A stretch of 64,000 nt of DNA from Desulfomonile tiedjei (GTDB taxonomy: Bacteria > Desulfobacterota > Desulfomonilia > Desulfomonilales > Desulfomonilaceae). The position numbers and the translations under genes were made by a program. This document shows, piece after piece, positions 1 to 7,736 of this stretch. The notes under the pieces were generated by a model. It had not been told where the DNA came from. It ran no database searches and was given only the letters and a program-made list of their open reading frames with translations. Each line of letters begins with the position of its first letter. Within the stretch, counting starts at the first letter, position 1. The DNA is taken from contig JACRDG010000112.1 in the NCBI GenBank assembly GCA_016218715.1, positions 62,001-126,000 on the forward strand, written 5' to 3'.

Positions 1-2816
1 TTCGCGGTGGCGTCTTCCGATATGTGAATCCCAAGATGGCCGACATATTCGGCTACACGGTAGACGAACTGATCGACACACGTGAAGTCCGGACCATCGT
101 TTTTGGGGACGATTGGCCGCGTGTGGACCGGAGTTTGAACGACCCGGCGAGCGTGCAAGGTCGCTCGTTTAACCACCAGTTCAGGGGGATCAGAAAAGAC
201 GGCGAGGTCGTTCACATCGAGGTTTACGCCACCGGCATGGATTACGGCGGCGAGGCTACGCTTATCGGGACTTTGGTCGACGTCACGAAGCGGGTCCGGG
301 CCGAAGCCGATCTGGCCACCGAACTGAGAAAGTTCCAGGCCTTGTACGATCTGGCCGTGGCCATGACGTCCGAACGGAGCTTGGATGAAAATCTCTTACT
401 GGTGGTAGAGAAGAGCAGAGTGCTGCTCCAAGGAGACTCTTCGTACATCGCCCTGTGCGACAAGACCAGGGGCGACGTGTACATGCATTCCCTCGTAGGC
501 ATAAACACCGAAGCTTTCAAGAAAATGCGACTGCCATTCGGCGCCGGCCTCGGGGGAAAGGTCGCGGTCACCGGTAGGCCGCGCATTGTGGATAACTATT
601 TCGAAGAGGTCGACTCGACGGTGCATCCCATCGTCCGGGCCGAAGGCCTGATCTCCGGGGTGGCAGTCCCTATTCAAATGGGCGAAACGAATCTCGGGGT
701 GCTCTACGTGTTCAACCGGACCCGCACCACATTTACCCGGTCGGACGTCGATGCGCTCTCGCTGCTCGGAAACCTTGCCGCAGTTGAAATTGCCCGGCGG
801 CGGACCGAAGAAGAGCTGCTCGGGGCCCGGGCCGAACTCGAAATGAGAGTTGGAGAACGCACGGCAGAATTGCGCCAGGCCAACGAACGATTGCAGATCG
901 AAGTCGCCCAGCGAGTGCGAGCGGACCAGGAACTCCGCGAGAGCGAAGAGCGCTACCGCACCCTCGTCGAAGAGAGTTTTGATGGAATACTCGTCCACAA
1001 GGGGGGCGCGATCATTTTCGCCAATGCGAGCTTGTATCGGATGCTCGGATACGAAATCGACGAACTCCAGGGTAAAGATGCGTGGAGCATCTGCCACCCC
1101 GAAGACCGGACGATAGCGAAAAAATTGGCCCTGGCACGCATGCGGGGTGAAAAGGTCCCCGCTCAGTACGAAATGAGGCTCATCCGCCGGGACGGCTCGG
1201 TGTTCGATGTGGAGATCAACGCCAGACTCGTGGAGTTCGGCGGCGGGAGAGCCGTTCAGGTCTGCGTGCGAGACATTACCGAGCGCAAACGGGCTGCAGA
1301 AGCTTTAAGGGCCTCCGAGGAGAAATACCGGCTCGTAGTGGAGAACGCGAGCGACGCGATTCTCGTCATTCAGGACGGCATGCTCAAGTTTGTAAATCCC
1401 AAGGCAAAGGAAATTCTCGGTTATACGGAAGAAGAACTGATGTCGAGACCCTTGCAGGTCTTCCTGCACCCTGACGATCGGCAGATCGCATGGACCAGAT
1501 ACAGGAAGCGCCTGCAGGGAGAACCCGTACCACGCGATTATCCGTTGAGAATTCTTGACCGAGACGGGAATATCCGGTGGCTCGAAGTGAACGCGGTCTT
1601 GATCGACTGGGGAGGCAGACCGGCAACGCTCAATTTCGCCAGTGACATAACCGCGAAACGGAAAACCGAACAGGAACTCATAAAGATCGAGAAACTCGAA
1701 TCGCTGGGCATTCTTGCCGGTGGGATCGCTCACGACTTCAACAACATCATGACCGCGATCCTGGGCAATATTTCGGTGGCAAAGATGTGCCTGGGTGATG
1801 ACGGCAAGGTCGTCACCCGACTGTCCGATGCGGAGAAGGCATGTCTCCACGCCCAAGGTTTGACGCAACAGCTCCTCACATTCGCCAAAGGCGGCACGCC
1901 CATCAGAAAGCTGGCGACCGTCGGCGACATGATCCGTGACGCGTGCCAGTTTGCGCTCATGGGCTCGAACATCAAATGCGACTTCTCGTTCCCTGACGAC
2001 CTCTGGGCGGTGGAAGTCGACGGCGGACAGATCAACCAGGTATTCTACAACCTGGTTATCAACGCCCATCACGCTATGCCGGCCGGCGGGACCATACAGG
2101 TCTCCGCTTCAAACGCTGCGGTAACCCCGGCCGACGGGCTGCTCCTCGAGGCCGGGAACTATGTGAAGATTGTCGTCAAGGATCACGGTAGCGGCATCCC
2201 TAAGAAATACCTGACGAAGATATTCGACCCCTACTTCACCACGAAAAATAGAGGGAGTGGTCTCGGCCTCGCCACGTCGTTTTCCATCGTCAAGAACCAT
2301 GGCGGCCTGATCACCGTCGATTCCGATATCGGAGTAGGGGCCGCTTTCTCCATCTATCTGCCTGCGTCCCGGCAACCCCGGCCGGCGGTGAAAGACCTCG
2401 AGGCCCCGATCTCCGCGGGGAGTGGCAAAATCCTCATCATGGACGACGAGGCACTCATCAGAGACCTGGTGCAAGAGATGCTGTCGCTGCTGGGATATGA
2501 GGTGGTCGTGGCCCGAGACGGAGTCGAGGCTATCGAGCAATACCGGATCGCCAGAGAGGCGGCACGCCCGTTTGATGTGGTCGTCATGGACCTCACCGTT
2601 CCCGGAGGGCTGGGCGGAGGGGAAACGATTCGGAAGCTCCGGCAGATAGACCCCCAGATCAGGGCTATCGTCTCCAGCGGATACTCCAACGACCCGATCA
2701 TGGCCGACTACGCTAATTACGGATTCTGCGGGGTAGTGGCCAAGCCTTACGGTGTCAAGGAACTCAGCGAAATGATCCGGCGGACGGTTCGCGACGGGAA
2801 GCCGAATCCCGGTTGA
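1..2816 (+). CDS. Hybrid sensor histidine kinase (PAS-GAF-PAS-PAS-HisKA-HATPase-REC), 5' partial
   Basis: The reading frame is open to the left edge, and residues before the first internal Met (24) already read as PAS core, so the gene starts outside. Counting from that Met: PAS to about 95, GAF about 105-260, a short coiled segment, PAS about 305-420, PAS about 430-550, HisKA with phospho-acceptor H570 in IAHDFNN, an ATPase domain with N box (NLVINAHHAM) and G boxes (GSGIPKKYL, GSGLGLATS), then a C-terminal receiver with acidic DD and phospho-acceptor D856 in VMDLTVPGG. No membrane segment is visible in the part present, so it may be a cytoplasmic redox or ligand sensor; input signal and partner regulator are unknown. 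It has no operon partner downstream. Confidence 0.93.
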   Translation, partial: RGGVFRYVNPKMADIFGYTVDELIDTREVRTIVFGDDWPRVDRSLNDPASVQGRSFNHQFRGIRKDGEVVHIEVYATGMDYGGEATLIGTLVDVTKRVRAEADLATELRKFQALYDLAVAMTSERSLDENLLLVVEKSRVLLQGDSSYIALCDKTRGDVYMHSLVGINTEAFKKMRLPFGAGLGGKVAVTGRPRIVDNYFEEVDSTVHPIVRAEGLISGVAVPIQMGETNLGVLYVFNRTRTTFTRSDVDALSLLGNLAAVEIARRRTEEELLGARAELEMRVGERTAELRQANERLQIEVAQRVRADQELRESEERYRTLVEESFDGILVHKGGAIIFANASLYRMLGYEIDELQGKDAWSICHPEDRTIAKKLALARMRGEKVPAQYEMRLIRRDGSVFDVEINARLVEFGGGRAVQVCVRDITERKRAAEALRASEEKYRLVVENASDAILVIQDGMLKFVNPKAKEILGYTEEELMSRPLQVFLHPDDRQIAWTRYRKRLQGEPVPRDYPLRILDRDGNIRWLEVNAVLIDWGGRPATLNFASDITAKRKTEQELIKIEKLESLGILAGGIAHDFNNIMTAILGNISVAKMCLGDDGKVVTRLSDAEKACLHAQGLTQQLLTFAKGGTPIRKLATVGDMIRDACQFALMGSNIKCDFSFPDDLWAVEVDGGQINQVFYNLVINAHHAMPAGGTIQVSASNAAVTPADGLLLEAGNYVKIVVKDHGSGIPKKYLTKIFDPYFTTKNRGSGLGLATSFSIVKNHGGLITVDSDIGVGAAFSIYLPASRQPRPAVKDLEAPISAGSGKILIMDDEALIRDLVQEMLSLLGYEVVVARDGVEAIEQYRIAREAARPFDVVVMDLTVPGGLGGGETIRKLRQIDPQIRAIVSSGYSNDPIMADYANYGFCGVVAKPYGVKELSEMIRRTVRDGKPNPG

Positions 2817-3114
2817 TACCGCCGCGTTCCCGTGGCACGAAGCCGCGCTGACGCGACGACTCCTCACAGGTAGCCCTCACTCATTTCCCATTTCATAATT
2901 CCGGCCTTTCACGTCGGGGCCACCCTGCGCGATCCCAGGTCGTACCATACCTTGCTGTGTTCGCCGGACGAGCACGGTGGCAGGAATGGTTGACCGGGTG
3001 ACCAAGGGTGTGTACTCTCAGAAGCAAGGTAGTTGCGTCTGTTTCAACAGGCGGGGCACGGCTAGCGAGCCAACGCTCTCTGAGGGTTGGTTGCCCGTGA
3101 CGAGGATCGGTAGA
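2817..3114. other. Intergenic region with structured leader before the TerC gene
   Basis: No gene is supported here. On the + strand 3014-3022 (ACTCTCAGA) can pair with 3079-3087 (TCTGAGGGT; one G-U pair), enclosing a smaller GGCT/AGCC hairpin, so the TerC mRNA leader is probably structured. Some TerC/Alx genes carry a manganese-sensing yybP-ykoY riboswitch, but its conserved GGGGAGUA segment is not visible, so no riboswitch is called. Confidence 0.3.
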
Positions 3115-4110
3115 GTGGAAGATCAAATCTTCATCTGGGTTGCATTTAATTGCTTTATTCTTGCCTTATTAATTCTCGATCTCACGGTGTTTCACCGCAA
3201 AGCGCATGTGATTGCCCTTACCGAGGCATTACTGTTCAGTGCCTTCTGGATAGCGATCGCCCTCCTTTTCAACGTTGCGCTCTATTTCTGGATGGGGTCG
3301 GACAAGGCACTCGAATTCTTGACCGGCTATCTCATAGAGAAGTTCCTGAGCGTGGACAACATGTTTGTCTTCGTGCTCATCTTCTCGTATTTCGCGGTTC
3401 CAGCGAAACATCAGCACAAGGTGCTTTTCTGGGGCATTCTCGGGGCCGTAGTGATGCGAGGGATTTTCATTGTCGCAGGAGTGGCTCTCATCCAGAAATT
3501 CAGCTGGATCACCTATGTTTTTGGCGCCTTCCTCGTAGCAACCGGCCTGAAGATGGCTTTCAGAACAGAAACGGAAATTCGTCCGGAGGAGAATCCCCTG
3601 ATCAGACTCTTCCGCAGATTCGCCACTTGCACAGACGGATACGACGAAGGGGAGTTTTTCGTCAAGCGAAACGGTCGTTATTGTGCCACCACGCTTTTCA
3701 TCACCCTTCTCTTCCTGAATACGGTTGACCTCGTGTTCGCGGTCGATTCAATTCCCGCTGTGCTGGCGATCACGCACGACACGTTTATTGTATACTCATC
3801 TAATGTATTCGCTATCCTCGGTTTGCGGGCCCTTTACTTCGCGTTGGCCGGCGTGATACGGCTATTTCACCATCTCCACTACGGACTTGCGGCCATCCTT
3901 GTTTTCGTCGGCATCAAGATGGTGCTGGCCGAGTATTACCACGTTCCTATCGGCATCGCTCTGGCTGTGATTTGCGCAATACTCCTTATTGCAGTCGTTT
4001 ATTCATTACTGTATGGCAAGAATGGCCAAATCGCTACGAAACAGCTTCATCGGTCCACCGAACAGGTGAATTGCCGCTCGATTGATCCCCCGGGGGATGA
4101 ACAACAATGA
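3115..4110 (+). CDS. TerC/Alx family integral membrane protein
   Basis: The 331-residue product begins at GTG 3115, preceded nine bases upstream by GAGG (3102-3105). The open frame continues upstream to an ATG at 2977, but that extension is hydrophilic and unlike the family. About seven to nine hydrophobic segments follow, including the TerC signature region DNMFVFVLIFSYF and a second acidic motif FAVDSIPAVLAIT, both typical of TerC/Alx proteins, in which membrane-embedded acidic residues are conserved. Family members are linked to manganese export or metal and tellurite resistance; the substrate here cannot be read from sequence. The C-terminus is a short hydrophilic tail. The gene stands alone. 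Confidence 0.88.
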   Translation: MEDQIFIWVAFNCFILALLILDLTVFHRKAHVIALTEALLFSAFWIAIALLFNVALYFWMGSDKALEFLTGYLIEKFLSVDNMFVFVLIFSYFAVPAKHQHKVLFWGILGAVVMRGIFIVAGVALIQKFSWITYVFGAFLVATGLKMAFRTETEIRPEENPLIRLFRRFATCTDGYDEGEFFVKRNGRYCATTLFITLLFLNTVDLVFAVDSIPAVLAITHDTFIVYSSNVFAILGLRALYFALAGVIRLFHHLHYGLAAILVFVGIKMVLAEYYHVPIGIALAVICAILLIAVVYSLLYGKNGQIATKQLHRSTEQVNCRSIDPPGDEQQ

Positions 4111-4158
4111 GCTGGCGGCGATGAAGTGCACGGAGAGAGGCCTCACCCGGAGCGGTTC

Positions 4159-4647
4159 TTACTGAGCAGGCCAAGCCTTGAGTTTCTCGATGTAGTCCTC
4201 GGGGAATTGCCAGAATTCGGCGGCCTCTATGATGACTTTCTTGTAGTCGCGGGTCGGCCAGACATCTATGCGGCCACCCTTGTTGGGAGACGCGCGATAG
4301 AGCCACGCCAGGACGTTCTTCCCGTCCTGGTGCCGGCGAACCGCCACCCGGTGGTCTCCTCGCGAATACGCGTACGGGTGGCCTTCCTTGCGATCGAAGG
4401 CCTTCAAGAGATCTTCCTCGAACTCGAGGAGCACGCCCCAGACCACGGAATTCTCTTTCGGTTCCAGGTTGGCCGTACCGCAAGCCTTCCCGCGGGAATA
4501 GTAGTTCCAGACGTACCCGTACCCTTCCAACGTAGCCACCGTTGCTTCCACAATCAGCGATGAATCGTAGCCGTTTGCTTCCAGCCACGAGCGGATTTCG
4601 GACCGGTTCATGTTGGAACCGTATGCGAAGGTGAAATCAGTGGCCAT
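4159..4647 (-). CDS. Gamma-glutamylcyclotransferase-like (AIG2/GGCT fold) protein
   Basis: A 162-residue protein starting at ATG 4647 with GGAGG seven bases upstream; the frame extends further upstream but without a ribosome site. It carries the family motif FAYGSNM at residues 7-13, which forms the substrate loop, and the acidic residue in FDRKEGHPY that matches the catalytic Glu of the fold. Members release 5-oxoproline from gamma-glutamyl peptides or amines. It lies 28 bases after the CoA ligase gene as the last member of the operon that begins with hydantoinase A. That context is suggestive, since hydantoinase A/B relatives include 5-oxoprolinase, but a shared pathway is inference. Confidence 0.75.
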   Translation of the reverse strand: MATDFTFAYGSNMNRSEIRSWLEANGYDSSLIVEATVATLEGYGYVWNYYSRGKACGTANLEPKENSVVWGVLLEFEEDLLKAFDRKEGHPYAYSRGDHRVAVRRHQDGKNVLAWLYRASPNKGGRIDVWPTRDYKKVIIEAAEFWQFPEDYIEKLKAWPAQ

Positions 4648-4675
4648 GATGAATCCTCCGGTTCTGAGCCCCTGC

Positions 4676-5962
4676 CTACTCCGGCCGGTTGTCGAAGACT
4701 CGTTTGGTCTTGCGCTCGCTTCGCGGGAGCGACGAGTAGGGTACGATCTCAACTTCCGGTGTCACGAGGACTTTTTGTTGTAGCGCACCCCTCAATCGGG
4801 CCGCGGTTTCCGAATCGTCAGCAGCAGCGGCATCGAGCGCGCGCTCGACCCGGACTACCATGAAATCCTTCCCTTCTCGCCGGTCCAGCAGCACCTGGTA
4901 CTCGCTGCCGATCCCTACAGTTCCGCTCAACACGCTGTCGATCTGGCCCGGATAGACGTTCACCGCTCGAATGATGAACATGTCATCCGACCTCCCGAGA
5001 ATCCGGTCGTGTCTGGGGAGAATGTTACCGCAAGAGCACGGTTCCGGCTTGAGCGACGTCAGGTCACGGGTGCGGTACCGGATCAGCGGTACCGCCTCCT
5101 TGCGAAGGGTCGTGACCACCATCTCGCCGATCTCCCCGTCCGGGACCGGTTCCAGCGTGTCCGGGTCGAGGATCTCCAGGATAAAGTAGTCCGCCCAGTA
5201 ATGCATGCCATCGTGGCAGCGGCACTCGAGACCGGTCCCCGGCCCGTACAGTTCCGTCATTCCAGGGATATCGTACATGTCCGAGAGGCCGAGCAGGTTC
5301 CGGATGCGGATCCGCATCGCCTCTGAAGAGCGTTCGGAGCCGTAGATCATCTTCCGGAGCGCCAGTTTGTTGCGCACGCCGCGCCGTTCCACCTCTTCCG
5401 CCAGGAGCAGCCCCATGGACGCGGTGCAACAGATCACCGTGCTTTGGAAATCCATGAGGAATTCCATCTGCATTTCCAGGTTGCCAGGACCGGCAGGTAC
5501 CGCAAGTGCGCCGAAGTTCTCGCATCCGCGCTGAAATCCCACACCTGCTGTCCATACCCCGTACCCGACACATATTTGCACGCGATCTTCCGGGGTCAGC
5601 TCAGCCATCTCGTAACAGCGGGCAAAGAAATGCGCCCAATCGTCGATGTCTTTCCGCGTGTAGCACAGGACCTTCCTCTTGCCAGTCGTCCCCGAGGATG
5701 CATGCAACCGGACCACCTCGCTCATCGGAACACTGAGCAGAGGGAACGGATACCCGTCTGCCAGATCTTTGGCCGAGGTAAACGGCAGGCGGTTCAAGTC
5801 GTCGAGGCTCCTGATCTCGTCCGGTTTGACGTGGGCCCGGTCCAGTTTCTCCTTGTAGACCGCGGAACCGTGGTACGCGTGGTTTACAGTCCACTGCAAT
5901 CCCTTGAGCTGGACCTCAGCCAGTTCCTCGCGAGAGGTAAGAGTGGGCATGAAGGTCTTCAT
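4676..5962 (-). CDS. Phenylacetate-CoA ligase-like AMP-forming acyl/aryl-CoA ligase
   Basis: A 428-residue ANL-superfamily ligase of PaaK type and length. It has the phosphate-binding motif ASSGTTGKRK at residues 89-98, a YGxWTAGVGFQ region, the TELYGPG adenylation motif, and a C-terminal lid domain after RYRTRDLT. The ATG at 5962 has GGAG seven bases upstream. The reaction is ATP-dependent formation of an aryl- or acyl-CoA in the cytoplasm with AMP and PPi release. It follows hydantoinase B by 22 bases. In Aromatoleum, acetophenone carboxylase (hydantoinase-related subunits) works with a CoA ligase for the carboxylated product, so a similar carboxylate-then-activate pathway is possible; the substrate cannot be told from sequence. 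Confidence 0.88.
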   Translation of the reverse strand: MKTFMPTLTSREELAEVQLKGLQWTVNHAYHGSAVYKEKLDRAHVKPDEIRSLDDLNRLPFTSAKDLADGYPFPLLSVPMSEVVRLHASSGTTGKRKVLCYTRKDIDDWAHFFARCYEMAELTPEDRVQICVGYGVWTAGVGFQRGCENFGALAVPAGPGNLEMQMEFLMDFQSTVICCTASMGLLLAEEVERRGVRNKLALRKMIYGSERSSEAMRIRIRNLLGLSDMYDIPGMTELYGPGTGLECRCHDGMHYWADYFILEILDPDTLEPVPDGEIGEMVVTTLRKEAVPLIRYRTRDLTSLKPEPCSCGNILPRHDRILGRSDDMFIIRAVNVYPGQIDSVLSGTVGIGSEYQVLLDRREGKDFMVVRVERALDAAAADDSETAARLRGALQQKVLVTPEVEIVPYSSLPRSERKTKRVFDNRPE

Positions 5963-5984
5963 TCGCGAACTCCGCTCGGTATGT

Positions 5985-7736
5985 TCAGTTTTCTCGAATG
6001 GGTCTCGACGATCGAAGCCTCTGGGTCTCGTCTTCGATCACCGCGAAGGTTTCAGGGTCCACCGCAACGCCGTAATCACGCCGCGCGGCTTCAAGGGAAA
6101 CAATGCCGTTGCGAACCTCCTCGGCCACCTTCACCTTCGGTCGCAGGAACGGGTCGCCGTACCCGCCTCCGCCGCCTGCCTGCTGGAAATAGACGGTCCC
6201 CTTGGGAACGTTCTCCACGAGATCCTTCGTGGTGCACAGGTACTCGCGGCCATCGGGGTAGGTCAGCTCGATCTTGTTGAGCGTGCCTTCCATGCCGCCC
6301 ATAGCACCTCGAGCGGCCTCCACGTCACCATCGCCGAAGGTAACCACCTTGGTTTTGTCCGATCCGATGATGAATTCGGTCTCCACACCAAGGCCTCCGC
6401 GCCAGCGGCCCGGTCCTGCCGAGTCGTGCCAGTACTCATGTTTGACGAGGAGATGCGGGGTCTGCTGCTCGAACATCTCGTAATCCTGGTCCAGCACGCC
6501 GCCCGACGCGTCGATCATGCCGATGTGATCGTATCCGTCCACGCCGTGAATGGCTCCCGATCCTCCTTTTAGGCCCATGAAGCCGATGTCCACGTACGGA
6601 GTCCCCTTGCGCGGGTCTGTCCCGGTCGTAAGCGAGCACAAGAGTTCGTTCCACTCCGCGGTCACCCGGTCGGGGATCGCTGGTCCGAGGGCCCTCATGA
6701 TCACGTCGGCATTGTTGGGACAGAGGTGGTTTCCGTACGTCGTCGCCGCGGGGTAGGCCGCGTTGAGGATAGTCCCGACGGGGATCGTTATGTGGAGCGG
6801 CCGTATCATGCCGTCATTGTGGGGCATGTTCGGATTTACCATCTGGAGAAACGTGAGGGTGGTGGCAGACGCGCTGGACGTATACGTCCCGTTCACGAAC
6901 CCGGTAGTTTGCGCGTCCGTCTTCGAGTAGTCGAACGTGATCTCCTCGTCCTCGACGGTGATCTTCACCCGGATGGTGTACTGGGAACCCGGGTTCTTGC
7001 CATCGAAGTAACAGGTGGACTCGCCGCAATAGACGCCGTTCGGGATGGTGCGGATTTCCGCGCGCATCATTTTTTCCGTGGAATCGAAGAGGTACTCCTT
7101 GTGGGCCTCGAATGCTTCACGGCCGTAGCGTTCGATGATCTTGAGGAGCCCGCGCTCTCCAACGACGCAAGAGCCGATCTCCGCGCGCATGTCTTCCGGC
7201 ACGATGTCCAGGCGAATATTGGCGAATATCAGGTCCCAGACGTCCTTCCGGAGCCTCCCTTTCTCGAAGACCTTCACCGGTGGAATGCGCAGCGCCTCCT
7301 GCCACACCTCGGTGGCATTGGGGTTGTACCCCCCTTGCACCGCGCCGCCGATATCCGCCTGGTGACCCTTGCACGCGGCCCATCCGACCAGGACCTCCTC
7401 GAAAAAGATCGGCTTGTACGCGGCAACATCGTTGTTCTGGTTTCCCATGGAGAAGACGTCGTTGTGAAAGATCACATCGCCCGGATAAATCTCGTCGCCG
7501 AAATAATCGACGATGTACTCGCACACCGGTCCCAGGGAAAACGAGAGAATCGGGAGGTTTTCCGTCTGTTCCAGCATTTTGCCCTTCGCGTCGTACAGCC
7601 CGGTGACGAAGTCTTTTGCCTCACAGAGGATCGGCGAACGCGTCGTCATGGTGAGGGCAATGCTCATCTCTTCGGTAATCGATTTCAGGCGGCGCTGGAG
7701 GATGGAGACGAGAACCTTATCGATCTCGCTGGTCAT
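5985..7736 (-). CDS. Hydantoinase B/oxoprolinase family protein (HyuB-like; possible carboxylase subunit)
   Basis: 583 residues, full length for the HyuB family. The N-terminus has the family block ALTMTTRSPILCEAKDF, then NDVFSMGNQNNDVAAY and CKGHQADIGG (metal and substrate region), and a glycine-rich C-terminal block QQAGGGGGYGDPF. The ATG at 7736 overlaps the stop of hydantoinase A in an ATGA junction, with GGAGG eight bases upstream, so the two are translationally coupled. The family includes hydantoinases, 5-oxoprolinase halves and the large subunits of acetone and acetophenone carboxylases. No third small carboxylase subunit is seen nearby. Confidence 0.88.
   Translation of the reverse strand: MTSEIDKVLVSILQRRLKSITEEMSIALTMTTRSPILCEAKDFVTGLYDAKGKMLEQTENLPILSFSLGPVCEYIVDYFGDEIYPGDVIFHNDVFSMGNQNNDVAAYKPIFFEEVLVGWAACKGHQADIGGAVQGGYNPNATEVWQEALRIPPVKVFEKGRLRKDVWDLIFANIRLDIVPEDMRAEIGSCVVGERGLLKIIERYGREAFEAHKEYLFDSTEKMMRAEIRTIPNGVYCGESTCYFDGKNPGSQYTIRVKITVEDEEITFDYSKTDAQTTGFVNGTYTSSASATTLTFLQMVNPNMPHNDGMIRPLHITIPVGTILNAAYPAATTYGNHLCPNNADVIMRALGPAIPDRVTAEWNELLCSLTTGTDPRKGTPYVDIGFMGLKGGSGAIHGVDGYDHIGMIDASGGVLDQDYEMFEQQTPHLLVKHEYWHDSAGPGRWRGGLGVETEFIIGSDKTKVVTFGDGDVEAARGAMGGMEGTLNKIELTYPDGREYLCTTKDLVENVPKGTVYFQQAGGGGGYGDPFLRPKVKVAEEVRNGIVSLEAARRDYGVAVDPETFAVIEDETQRLRSSRPIREN

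Noticed and set aside
396-1097. Long minus-strand reading frames opposite the sensor kinase and similar frames elsewhere
   Set aside because: Shadow frames of high-GC genes; they lack family motifs and ribosome sites and overlap well-supported genes entirely.
2977-3114. Extended N-terminus of the TerC gene from ATG 2977
   Set aside because: The extra 46 residues are hydrophilic and unlike TerC, and GTG 3115 has a well-spaced GAGG site.
2940-3114. yybP-ykoY manganese riboswitch upstream of TerC
   Set aside because: The conserved GGGGAGUA loop is not found in the region.
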